Below, piece by piece: positions 9,236 to 17,196 of a DNA stretch of 64,000 nucleotides. The notes beneath the pieces were generated by a model. It had not been told where the DNA came from and searched no databases. It worked only from the letters and a program-made list of their open reading frames with translations. Both the position numbers and the translations under genes were made by a program. The stretch is taken from positions 34,120-98,119 of the forward strand of contig CAZBMW010000009.1 of the NCBI GenBank assembly GCA_964493425.1, in the 5' to 3' direction. The stretch comes from CAYLMG01 sp964493425. Its GTDB lineage: Bacteria > Planctomycetota > Phycisphaerae > Sedimentisphaerales > Anaerobacaceae. The first letter of the stretch is position 1; every line of letters starts with the position of its first letter.

Positions 9236-12200
9236 TCAGGAGCAGCCCATCGAGTTACCACAATTGTAACACTTGTAGCAGGAGCCGTTGCGAACGGTAA
9301 TTGAGCCGCAGAGGTCACAGGCAGGAGCATCATCCTGAAAATGCTCAAACTGAGAATTGAATTCAGCCATAACCTTGCTGTCCGGAGCAGCGCCGGTAGA
9401 TTCGGTGACAGTCGAGGTTACAAGACTTGTAATTCTGCTTGCAAGACCGGCAAAACGGTCCTTCAAAGTGCCGGCAGCGGGCTTGATTTGTTCAGGCAAT
9501 TCTTTTTGCTTCTCGGTAGGTTTGGCAGCAGATTTGGCTTCGGCTATTTTCTGTGCAAGGTCCTTGGTCTTTTCGACAAGCTGCTTTGCAGTGGTGACAT
9601 TTTTACCCTCGGGCGGCGGCGCCGAGGCCCTGTTGGGTATGTTTTTCTCTGCATAGCCGGGAATGAACTGACAGCCGAGCCAGCAGAAGATGTAATCGAT
9701 GATACTTTTCGCAAACGGAATATCCTTATTCGAGGTCATCCCTGAAGGCTCGAAACGCGCGTGACGGAACTTGTCGACGAGAGTAATCAGCGGCACACCA
9801 TACTGCAGAGACATCGAAGTAACGGTACCGACGACATCCATAAGGCCGCCGACGGTTGAGCCTTCCTTGGCCATAGTGATAAAGACTTCGCCCGGCTGGC
9901 CGTCCTCGTACAGGCCGACAGTTAGGTAGCCCTCGTGACCGGCTACCGAAAACTTGTGCGTTATGCTTCTGCGGGTATCGGGCAGCCGTCGCCTGTAGGG
10001 ACGCGGCGGGGTTTCGTCTGCAACTTTGGCTTTTTGAGACCTGTGCTTTTTGGTAGAGACCGGCTGAAGCCTTTTAGAGCCGTCGCGATAGATTGCGACA
10101 GCTTTCAGGCCGAGCTTCCAGCCCTCCATATAGGCCTTTCCGATTTCTTCAGCAGTGCTCTCATGCGGCATATTTATGGTTTTGCTGATTGCACCCGATA
10201 TAAACGGCTGAACGGCAGCCATCATTTTCAGATGTGCCATATAATGGATGTATCTTTTTCCGCTTCGAGGTTTGAACGCACAGTCAAAAATCGGTAAATG
10301 CTCGGGATTCAGCTTCGGAGCATTCTCAATTGTCTCGTTTTCGTTGATGTAATCGCAGATTGATTTGATGTCGTCGGCGCTGTAGCCGAGTTTTTCAAGC
10401 GCCATAGGTACGGTTTTGTTTACGAGCTTGAGCATACCGCCGCCTGCAAGCAGTTTATATTTTACCAGCGCGATGTCAGGCTCGACGCCGGTAGTGTCGC
10501 AGTCCATCATAAAGCCAATAGTCCCTGTTGGCGCAATTACGGTCGCCTGCGCATTTCGAAAACCAGCTTTCGAGCCGAGGTCAAAGGCCTGGTCCCATAG
10601 GTCTTTTGCAGCATTGCGTAAATAGTCGGGGCAATGAGACTCGGGTATGCCGTAGGCATGCTGGCGATGCATATTTATAACCTTGAGCATAGGCTCTTTA
10701 TTTTTTTCGAACCCTTCAAATGGGCCCTTTATTGAGGCAAGCTCGGCACTCGCAACATAGGCGGCAGCGGTCATTATGGCACTGATTGCGGATGCGAGCG
10801 TCCTTGCCCGGTCGGAATCGTAGGGCAGGGCTTCGCTCATAATCAGTGAGCCGAGGTTTGCAAAGCCCAGGCCGAGCGGGCGGAACAGATGACTGTTTAA
10901 AGTGATTTCCTGTTCAGGATAGCTTCCATTGTCAACGAGGATTTCCTGGGCGATGATAAAGATGTGGACGGCTTTTTTCAGGCTTTCGACATCGAAGGTG
11001 CCATCCTCTTTTCTGAACTTCATCAGGTTGAGCGAGGCGAGATTGCAAGCTGAGTTATCGACGAACATATACTCGCTGCAGGGATTTGACGCATTAATCA
11101 CCCCCGAGTTCGGGCAGGTGTGCCAGCGGTTGATAGTGTCGTGATACTGCAGACCCGGGTCGCCGCAGATTCTGGTTCCTTCGGCGATGAGGTCCATAAG
11201 CTCACACGCAGAGTATTGGTTGATTTTTTCGCCGGTTGTAACAGCACGCGTAGTCCATTTGTCGTCTTTTTCTACAGCCTGCATAAAGGCGTCGGTAACG
11301 CGAATTGAAAGATTCGAATTTTGAAACATCACACTGTTATAGGCCTCTTCGGGATTATAGCCGGAATCGATAAGTGTCCAGGCCTTTTTTTCCTCTTCCG
11401 TTTTGCAGGTGATGAATTCCTTGATATCGGGATGGTCGATTTTTAAAGACTGCATCTTGGCGGCACGCCGTGTTTTTCCGCCTGATTTAATGACGGCGGC
11501 GACCTGGTCGTAAACCCTCATAAAGCTCAAAGGCCCCGACGGTTTCCCGCCGCCTGAAAGCTTCTCGCGGCTGCTTCGCAGGGTCGAAAGGTCTGTTCCT
11601 GTGCCTGAGCCGTGTTTGAACAGCATCGCCTCGCTTGAGGCTAAGCGCATAATGTCCAGCATCGAATCCTTAACCGACTGGATGAAACAGGCCGATGCCT
11701 GGGGATATTCATAACTGCTGGTGCAGGTAACTGGTTTCTGCTGCCGGCTGTCCCAGTGAAAATTATGTTCGCTTCCCTTTACCTCATAGACATCGTAAAG
11801 GCCTGCGTTGAACCAGACAGGTGAATTGAATGCTCCATATTGATTGGCGCAGAGCCAGAGAAGTTCACTATAAAATGTTTCAGCATCGGCCTTGGTATCG
11901 AAGTATCCATCTTTCTGCCCGCGGTCCGCAATCATTCTGCAGACGCGGTGCAGAAGCTGCTTGACGGAATTTTCACGCTCGCCGGTTTCCACGTCACCGA
12001 AGAAGTATTTACTTGCAACGACCTTCGTAGCGAGCTGGCTGAAAAAGACTGGAACCTCGATATTTTCCTGCTCAAAAATCGCTTCACCGGTGTCGCTGCT
12101 TATTTTTGCGGTGCGTTTCTCCCATTCAATCTGGTCAAAAGGATGAACGCCGTCGGCTGAGAAAAAGGCCTCTATCCTCAAACCCCCGGAGCGACTAAGC

Positions 12201-12262
12201 GGCTTTTCTGGAGGGTTTTTCGACTTCTTGAACGGATTTTCAGGGTTGAATTTCTGCGACAT
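9236..12262 (-). CDS. nrdJ: Vitamin B12-dependent (class II) ribonucleotide reductase
   Basis: Reduces ribonucleotides to deoxyribonucleotides using adenosylcobalamin. The start at 12262 (MSQKFN) has GGAGG seven bases upstream. The frame extends ten codons further up, but that would place translation inside the NrdR-type operator, so it was rejected. The protein is about 1008 residues. The barrel-loop motif with N393, C395 and E397 (NPCSE) marks the radical and general-base residues. SGTGTDLSTLRSSREKLSGG and APTGTIG are typical NrdJ stretches. The last 30 residues carry paired cysteines (CDLC, CYKCYNC, ending GCS), the redox/zinc tail that re-reduces the active site in this subfamily. No activase or B2 subunit is adjacent, as expected for class II. 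The residues before the tail (about 870-960) form a Lys/Glu/Ala-rich linker. Confidence 0.96.
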   Translation of the reverse strand: MSQKFNPENPFKKSKNPPEKPLSRSGGLRIEAFFSADGVHPFDQIEWEKRTAKISSDTGEAIFEQENIEVPVFFSQLATKVVASKYFFGDVETGERENSVKQLLHRVCRMIADRGQKDGYFDTKADAETFYSELLWLCANQYGAFNSPVWFNAGLYDVYEVKGSEHNFHWDSRQQKPVTCTSSYEYPQASACFIQSVKDSMLDIMRLASSEAMLFKHGSGTGTDLSTLRSSREKLSGGGKPSGPLSFMRVYDQVAAVIKSGGKTRRAAKMQSLKIDHPDIKEFITCKTEEEKKAWTLIDSGYNPEEAYNSVMFQNSNLSIRVTDAFMQAVEKDDKWTTRAVTTGEKINQYSACELMDLIAEGTRICGDPGLQYHDTINRWHTCPNSGVINASNPCSEYMFVDNSACNLASLNLMKFRKEDGTFDVESLKKAVHIFIIAQEILVDNGSYPEQEITLNSHLFRPLGLGFANLGSLIMSEALPYDSDRARTLASAISAIMTAAAYVASAELASIKGPFEGFEKNKEPMLKVINMHRQHAYGIPESHCPDYLRNAAKDLWDQAFDLGSKAGFRNAQATVIAPTGTIGFMMDCDTTGVEPDIALVKYKLLAGGGMLKLVNKTVPMALEKLGYSADDIKSICDYINENETIENAPKLNPEHLPIFDCAFKPRSGKRYIHYMAHLKMMAAVQPFISGAISKTINMPHESTAEEIGKAYMEGWKLGLKAVAIYRDGSKRLQPVSTKKHRSQKAKVADETPPRPYRRRLPDTRRSITHKFSVAGHEGYLTVGLYEDGQPGEVFITMAKEGSTVGGLMDVVGTVTSMSLQYGVPLITLVDKFRHARFEPSGMTSNKDIPFAKSIIDYIFCWLGCQFIPGYAEKNIPNRASAPPPEGKNVTTAKQLVEKTKDLAQKIAEAKSAAKPTEKQKELPEQIKPAAGTLKDRFAGLASRITSLVTSTVTESTGAAPDSKVMAEFNSQFEHFQDDAPACDLCGSITVRNGSCYKCYNCGNSMGCS

Positions 12263-12288
12263 TTTTACGCCTCCATGCATAAAGTATA

Positions 12289-12334
12289 ACACAATATATA
12301 GTAAAATGACAACAAAAAAATCAATATATAGTAA
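12289..12334. promoter_or_regulatory. Tandem NrdR-box-like operators upstream of nrdJ
   Basis: Two 16-base sites, acacaatatatagtaa at 12289-12304 and aatcaatatatagtaa at 12319-12334. They resemble the NrdR consensus acaCwATATaTwGtgt, with 14 and 12 of 16 positions matching by eye. They start 30 bases apart, about three helical turns, as is usual for the paired boxes bound by the NrdR repressor. They lie 27 and 57 bases ahead of the chosen nrdJ start. NrdR itself is not in the window. The sites are seen directly; repression by NrdR is inferred from the known regulon. The remaining upstream interval to 12584 is AT-rich, and I saw no cobalamin riboswitch elements in it. Confidence 0.7.
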
Positions 12335-12584
12335 TCCAAAGAAAATGCATTTATAGTCGTTTTCTTAATAACTGCAAGGGTAAAAAACAATTTTTTTCAA
12401 AGTTTTTTTCACCTTTCGTTAGTCCTTGTATTTGCTGAACCTACGAGAAAAAAATTTATCGCCTTGGCTGTTAAACAAATCCCACACATCTGTTAACAAA
12501 CCGGCATAATCGATAAATTCATCACAATCGTAATGATTTTTCAGCCCTCATAGCTTAGCCGAGCCTGCCTTTGACAAATATCGC

Positions 12585-13466
12585 TCATTTCCTGCAGAAT
12601 ATCAGCAGCTCGCAATCTTTGCATTCGGCACGAAGCCTGCCGGTGCAGTTTTCGATGATGCCGATACGGGATAACGCGAAATCGTATCTAACGGGGTCGG
12701 CGGGAACAATTTTTTTGAAGCTCTCAGTTATTTCAACAGCAGCTTTTAACGATATGGTCTTTCTTTTGTACAGGCCTAAAATTTTGCACAGCCGTGCCAT
12801 ATGAGTATCGACAGGCACAAGCAATTTTGATTTATCGAGTGATTTCCAGAGTCCCAAATCAACATCGTCACTTCTCACCATCCAGCGTAAGAACATATTC
12901 AGCCGTTTACAGACACTTCCGTTAGCGGGATTCGACAATAGATAGCGAAAGCCGCTGCTGGCGGGACAGCCGAACCGCTTGCGATAGATTTTGTAAAGCC
13001 GCTCACAAAAACTTGTCAGAGCGGGTATGATATTTTCATCGTTCAGGCTGCAGCCTTCGGCAAAAAATTTCTCTAAATTGGCGGATTTTTTCAAAACTAT
13101 TTTCAAGACCAATAACAAATCACAAATATCATCGCCGGTATTAAAACGATGCTTGAATTTTTTGAAATTCCTGCGTTTTGCCTTACTAAAATTAACTGTG
13201 TATTCGTAAGGACTTTTACCGATTATTGAGAAAAGGATGTTGAGGTCCTTTTCGATTTGCTGTACCCTGCCGTAAGCAAGCGATGCGCTGAGCAAGGCTA
13301 CTATTTCCCTGTCAGCTCTGGACTTATATCTATAGACGAACTGCAGCGGGTCTGGCGGTATGAATTCCCGACGGTTGTACTTTTTGTATAGCTTCTCGAG
13401 GACATTGCGAAGCTTCTTTTGCTGCACTTTACCATTTATAGCCGTTAAAGCCTTACGACCAGACAT
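12585..13466 (-). CDS. TIGR02757 (DUF2400) family protein
   Basis: A 293-residue protein matching the TIGR02757 family of unknown function. Recognised stretches are DREIVALLSASLAYGRVQQI near residue 55, then NMFLRWMVRSDDVDLGLW and the block LLVPVDTHMARLCKILGL near 215. The C-terminal half resembles helix-hairpin-helix base-excision glycosylases, and the end holds cysteines (CTGRLRAECKDCELLIFC) that could form a metal site. That CX6CX2CX5C-type spacing recalls the Fe-S loop of endonuclease III, but the relation is only suggestive. It stands alone, about 320 bases upstream of nrdJ on the same strand. An AT-rich tract (tcaatatatatttata) lies just before the gene but does not match an NrdR box well enough to call. 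Confidence 0.85.
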   Translation of the reverse strand: MSGRKALTAINGKVQQKKLRNVLEKLYKKYNRREFIPPDPLQFVYRYKSRADREIVALLSASLAYGRVQQIEKDLNILFSIIGKSPYEYTVNFSKAKRRNFKKFKHRFNTGDDICDLLLVLKIVLKKSANLEKFFAEGCSLNDENIIPALTSFCERLYKIYRKRFGCPASSGFRYLLSNPANGSVCKRLNMFLRWMVRSDDVDLGLWKSLDKSKLLVPVDTHMARLCKILGLYKRKTISLKAAVEITESFKKIVPADPVRYDFALSRIGIIENCTGRLRAECKDCELLIFCRK

Positions 13467-13532
13467 CTTTTTTCCTTAAATCAATATATATTTATAAACT
13501 ATTTTCTCTTTACGCAAATACGATAAATTTCA

Positions 13533-13549
13533 CCACAGAGTTCACTGAG
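13533..13549 (+). repeat. Dispersed CCAC-GAG repeat motif, copy 1
   Basis: ccacagagttcactgag. It matches, in inverted orientation, the motif at 16045-16061 in 13 of 17 positions. I recall motifs of the form ccacNgagNNcacNgag as scattered through non-coding DNA of several planctomycete and related genomes. Here it sits in the 190-base gap between two minus-strand genes. Its role is unknown. Confidence 0.5.
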
Positions 13550-13658
13550 ACCGCCAAAGAAGTACTGTCAGTAAAGAGAAAACTGCAGCGAAGTGTTAAT
13601 TAGAATTAATGTATGTCCCCACCGATAAGAATGTAATAGGATGTTTTCAGATATCACA

Positions 13659-14135
13659 TTAGGTTTTAGAGAAGGTTTTCAACCCAACAAGAAATAATAT
13701 CAATAAATAACCAAAGAATATGAAATAATCACTCTTTGTAAACCATTTAGGCTTAATTTCTCTTAATATCTTATCGAAGTATTCTTCCAAGATTTCATTT
13801 TTTGGCTCATATTTTATTTTTGTCTTAATATTATTTAGCAGTGATGCTACTAATTGTGCGGCTTTCCTTCGATTCCAAAGCTGCCAAACTGTGTACCCAG
13901 AAATTGCAAACCACATTAAAAGATATACTATAAAAGTTACTAATCTTCTGGACATACATATATCTACATCATTGACCCATTTTGGTGGCCATACATCAGC
14001 CATTATTATCCAAGCAAAAAGACCTAACTGTATAACTACTGCAGCATGTGCCATCGTTTCCTTATGATTGTGGTATTCAGCACAATGACCTCTTAGCATT
14101 TCCTCAAATTGCTTGTGAACATTCTGAACACTCAT
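13659..14135 (-). CDS. Hypothetical membrane protein, three predicted segments
   Basis: A 158-residue protein with no family I recognise. The first 30 residues are soluble and His/Glu-rich (residues 16-26 include HCAEYHNHKE). Hydrophobic segments lie at about 31-47, 64-86 and 136-154. A basic and amphipathic stretch between the second and third (88-130) is probably cytoplasmic. AAGG stands 6 bases ahead of the ATG. It follows the HEPN-like gene on the same strand after a 145-base gap. The local sequence is more AT-rich than the neighbouring genes, so the pair may be accessory DNA. A three-segment protein beside a HEPN protein could be a membrane effector or an anchor; that is speculation. Confidence 0.65.
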   Translation of the reverse strand: MSVQNVHKQFEEMLRGHCAEYHNHKETMAHAAVVIQLGLFAWIIMADVWPPKWVNDVDICMSRRLVTFIVYLLMWFAISGYTVWQLWNRRKAAQLVASLLNNIKTKIKYEPKNEILEEYFDKILREIKPKWFTKSDYFIFFGYLLILFLVGLKTFSKT

Positions 14136-14280
14136 TTTTAACCTTTATCTTAAGCCTAGTTTTAAATTTCTCTCTTTATCATATTTCAGCAGTATCCGCT
14201 TCAATCCAACTATGTTTTTATTTTACGCCGATTCTTATTTTTATAAACCACATGAATGTAAATTTCTCAGTCTTATGAAA

Positions 14281-15291
14281 TTACTCCTCCAAATACATCT
14301 TTTGATTTTCAAGATATCTTCCTTTCCCTTTGCCAAGATTGTCAAGTTTCTTTTGCAACTTTTTACCTGTCAACAGGAATATTTCGTTTCGTTCTGAAAC
14401 ATTGAGCGACAAGAAACCAAGTAAGCATAGTCTCGTAATTTCATGAAGTCTCTGGAACGCAATACCACCTCTTCTAATATTTTGAAGATTTGGAAGTGCA
14501 ATGTGCGATCCATGGATAAATTTACTTCGCCTTTCTCTGTATTCTCTAAGACACCATTTATATAATTCATTGGGATCATGAAAGGACGCAAGGTATGTTG
14601 AAATCCTATTTGAGATTGTTTGTGCTTTGTTGCTTCCAGTAGGTGAAAAAAGTCCTTCAAGAGCAGCCCACAGACCTAAATAGCAAAGTTGCAAAGATAT
14701 TGAAAAACCCTGTGTTATTTGCGAAAAATAAATTAGTGCACTTCTGATTTTGCCTTTATTTCCTGCTTCTGATACTTGCATAAGATCTTCAGCAATAAAA
14801 GAGGCAGACAGTACATCATCTTTGTTGTAACGTAAATTAAGTCTAGGATTATACGGTGAAGTCAATAATCTCGAGTATGTAGGATTTTTCAAAGGCTCAC
14901 TCGTTGATCCATATTCGAATCGGCCCCCGACAATAATGGGACAAGGCTTTTTCAATCTTAGTGCCGTTATAAAAGTTGAAAATAGAGTGTTGGCTTTCGA
15001 AGCTACATATTGGTGAGCTGTTGCACTATCATACCTTAGGCAGCAATGTACTATACCCATCCCTGGAAGGGTGTGTCCAGGAAGTAACATATTTACCAGC
15101 CCGGTGTATTTAAGCAAACTTTGAACGTCATTTTGGGAAGCGAGGTATAATGGATTGAGCAATTGTGATGGAGTTTCGTCAAAGTACAAGTTTCTGAATA
15201 TTGCTATCGGTAGTTCACCAGTATGAAAATCGTAATGTAACTGGTGAAAAAGAAGAAAGATATCTCCCTTGTTGAATATTGATTCTTTCAT
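14281..15291 (-). CDS. Hypothetical protein with Apea-like HEPN domain
   Basis: A 336-residue protein when started at the ATG at 15291; a TTG six codons upstream is also possible. The N-terminal 170 residues are not recognised. The C-terminal part reads like the Apea-type HEPN fold: ALEGLF (about 210-215), a helix with ISNRISTYLA, then REYRERRSKFIHGS with an R-x4-H pair (R255, H260), then a long helix ending LGFLSLNV. HEPN proteins with this motif are metal-independent RNases or their inactive relatives, common in toxin and anti-phage systems. The motif is seen; the RNase role is inference. Next to it are a small membrane protein and non-coding repeats, in AT-rich DNA. No antitoxin of the MNT type is visible. 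Confidence 0.6.
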   Translation of the reverse strand: MKESIFNKGDIFLLFHQLHYDFHTGELPIAIFRNLYFDETPSQLLNPLYLASQNDVQSLLKYTGLVNMLLPGHTLPGMGIVHCCLRYDSATAHQYVASKANTLFSTFITALRLKKPCPIIVGGRFEYGSTSEPLKNPTYSRLLTSPYNPRLNLRYNKDDVLSASFIAEDLMQVSEAGNKGKIRSALIYFSQITQGFSISLQLCYLGLWAALEGLFSPTGSNKAQTISNRISTYLASFHDPNELYKWCLREYRERRSKFIHGSHIALPNLQNIRRGGIAFQRLHEITRLCLLGFLSLNVSERNEIFLLTGKKLQKKLDNLGKGKGRYLENQKMYLEE

Positions 15292-15309
15292 ATGTTCCAG
15301 AATATACAA

Positions 15310-15857
15310 AACTCATTACTCAAAATGATTCTTCCGCCTTCAGCGGTTAAAGTATTATCCACCCAATTCTCGCTAAATACAAGACAAATTCCCTGTTGAT
15401 ATTAGAATAATAGTAGCACAAAATCCGTATCAAAAATTTATGTGGTTTCTGCCTGCGGTTCGCAACTTTTTTATGTACTGTAGGACGCTCATCGCGGCCT
15501 CCGGCAGAAACTCACATCTCCACTTGATCATTTGATATTTAGGATTTTGAATTTGTTTCGTATTTCGATATTCGGATTTCGGATTTTCATCCCATATACC
15601 GATACACTCATACACCGATACACTAATTGTTTTTTTTCTTGAACATATCGCCTTAATTTGTATAATACCATCGTGTGTTAGCAAACACACGGAACGCGGA
15701 GGCCCGCAAGCATCGGCCAGCAGGCCAAGTCAAAATTAATTGTAAATTCTTATTTGCTAAGGTTATATAATGAATTACAACCAATTAACTAATCACCAAC
15801 TCACTAATTCGCTAATTAACTTGCTACACAGAGCGCGCAAAAATAACAAAATTTTGC
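15310..15857. other. Non-coding AT-rich stretch with simple-sequence-like segment
   Basis: No convincing gene. At about 15536-15596 the sequence is a low-complexity run built from variants of attt-c-g-g units (gaatttgtttcgtatttcg, then attcggatttcggatttt). Such runs occur scattered through planctomycete intergenic DNA as I know them. An open frame across it (15430-15690, minus) translates to the low-complexity pattern this repeat always gives and was not accepted as a gene. It separates the HEPN/membrane pair from the repeat element at 15858. Confidence 0.5.
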
Positions 15858-16007
15858 AAAACAAAGCCAATTTTAAAAATCACGAAATGTTCGTAACCCC
15901 TTATAATACAGGCTATTATGATGTTTTGTGGCTTGTAAGCCACCCCAAAAACAAAGCCAAACAAAGCCAATTCAAACCCAATTTTAGCCCAAAATTGGCT
16001 TTGTTTT
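15858..16007. repeat. 150-bp element bounded by perfect 17-bp inverted repeats
   Basis: The left arm aaaacaaagccaatttt (15858-15874) and the right arm aaaattggctttgtttt (15991-16007) are exact reverse complements. The core decamer acaaagccaa also occurs directly repeated at 15951 and 15961. The interior has no ORF with coding character. The layout resembles a MITE-like or REP-like mobile repeat, but no target-site duplication was identified and no transposase is in the window. Confidence 0.6.
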
Positions 16008-16013
16008 TTAAGG

Positions 16014-16061
16014 AGATATTCGCATTTGCGAATATCTTTGTGACCTCGGTGTGCTCGGTGG
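16014..16061. repeat. Hairpin plus inverted CCAC-GAG motif (copy 2)
   Basis: A perfect 10-bp hairpin (agatattcgc, 4-base loop, gcgaatatct; 16014-16037) is followed at once by ctcggtgtgctcggtgg (16045-16061). That is the reverse complement of the motif class found at 13533. It lies directly after the 17-bp inverted-repeat element, so the two may be parts of one composite dispersed repeat ending about 130 bases before the metallopeptidase gene. Confidence 0.5.
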
Positions 16062-16194
16062 TAAAAAATAATTTAGTGCAAATTTGTGTTTATTCGTGGT
16101 TAAAACATCCGTGGAATCCGGTCGAAAACTATTATAATGGCTTTTCGTGGATTTATTTGAGATTGAGACGGCATCTACTATGAAGGGAATAAAA

Positions 16195-17196
16195 ATGGAT
16201 TGGGAGAATTTAACCGATGAAGAGCTCCTTCAAATGCGTATCAAGGACCTCAAATTGAGAATACAGGATTGTGAGCTCGAACTTCGTGTCACACAACTAT
16301 ATGAAGAATTAGATGCAGGAGGTATACGTTTTCATCCGCCTTGCTATCTTGCCGATGAGTGGCTCTGTCCGGACAGGGAACCGATGATAGGCATACCTTT
16401 CTTCCTTGCCCATCCCCGCCTTAAGAACATCGAGAAGCAGATGATGCTCGAAGTCGAAGGGGGAACCGAACAGTGGTGTATGAAGCTGCTTCGACACGAG
16501 GCCGGTCATGCTTTTAATTATGCATATGAAATATTCAGAAAAACAAGATGGCGGCAATTATTTGGGCCTATGAGCGCAAAATACTCCGACTCGTACTACT
16601 TTCGTCCCTATTCAAAACGGTATGTGATAAACCTGGAGCATAATTATGCCCAATCTCATCCCGATGAAGATTTTGCTGAGACTTTTGCTGTCTGGCTAGC
16701 GCCCGGGAGTAATTGGCATCAAAAATACCGAGGTTGGCCGGCTCTTAAAAAGCTGCAGTATGTCGAGTCTATAGTAAAAAGGATTGGCGACAGGGGCCCG
16801 CTTGTTGAAGCCCCTGACCATCCTCCCTGGTCGGCATCTCGTATGACTTCTACACTGAAGGATTATTATAGGCGCAGACACAAGCAACTTGGAGACGAAT
16901 TCCAGGCCTATTATGACAATACTCTTAAAACTATATTTGAAACAGTCCACACAGGAACAGGACAACAGAAGGCCTCCAGATTACTCCGAAAGCATCGTCG
17001 TCAGCTTGTCAATAGTCTTGCAATGTGGACAGAGCACAGAAAATACGACATTTCTCAGCTGGTTGATAAGCTTATTTCAAGATGTGAAGCACTTGAACTT
17101 GTGGCAAAGGATGAGGATATGATTAGTGCAGCAACTTTAATTGCTACTATTGCCAGCAATACGCTCAGATTCAGAAAAAATGAAGAGAAACAATGA
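16195..17196 (+). CDS. Putative zinc metallopeptidase (HEAGH type), partner of ATP-grasp ligase
   Basis: A 333-residue protein. The start at 16195 has gaaggga a few bases upstream; the frame is open further up but those codons run through repeat-derived sequence. The first 40 residues are a charged helix. HEAGH at 101-105 gives the two zinc histidines and the catalytic Glu, and DEDFAETFAVWL around 157-168 supplies a likely third ligand (E162), the gluzincin layout. It matches a family annotated as putative zinc-binding metallopeptidase in planctomycetes and deltaproteobacteria. The stop overlaps the ATP-grasp start by 4 bases (ATGA), so the two are coupled. No signal peptide is visible, so it is probably cytoplasmic. 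Its substrate is unknown; with a peptide-ligase-like partner, a peptide is likely. Confidence 0.8.
   Translation: MDWENLTDEELLQMRIKDLKLRIQDCELELRVTQLYEELDAGGIRFHPPCYLADEWLCPDREPMIGIPFFLAHPRLKNIEKQMMLEVEGGTEQWCMKLLRHEAGHAFNYAYEIFRKTRWRQLFGPMSAKYSDSYYFRPYSKRYVINLEHNYAQSHPDEDFAETFAVWLAPGSNWHQKYRGWPALKKLQYVESIVKRIGDRGPLVEAPDHPPWSASRMTSTLKDYYRRRHKQLGDEFQAYYDNTLKTIFETVHTGTGQQKASRLLRKHRRQLVNSLAMWTEHRKYDISQLVDKLISRCEALELVAKDEDMISAATLIATIASNTLRFRKNEEKQ

Noticed and set aside
12263..12292. Ten extra codons at the nrdJ start
   Set aside because: A strong GGAGG fixes the start at 12262, and the longer frame would reach into the NrdR-type operator.
12293..12584. Cobalamin riboswitch ahead of B12-dependent nrdJ
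   Set aside because: No B12-box or matching stem structure is visible; the NrdR-like sites explain the region better.
15430..15690. 86-residue minus-strand open frame
   Set aside because: It is made of the attt-c-g-g simple-sequence segment and has no domain or codon pattern of a gene.
15770..16183. 137-residue plus-strand open frame with an N-K-A-N-F-type sequence
   Set aside because: It runs through the inverted-repeat element. Its translation is the low-complexity pattern such repeats give. No ribosome site or family match.
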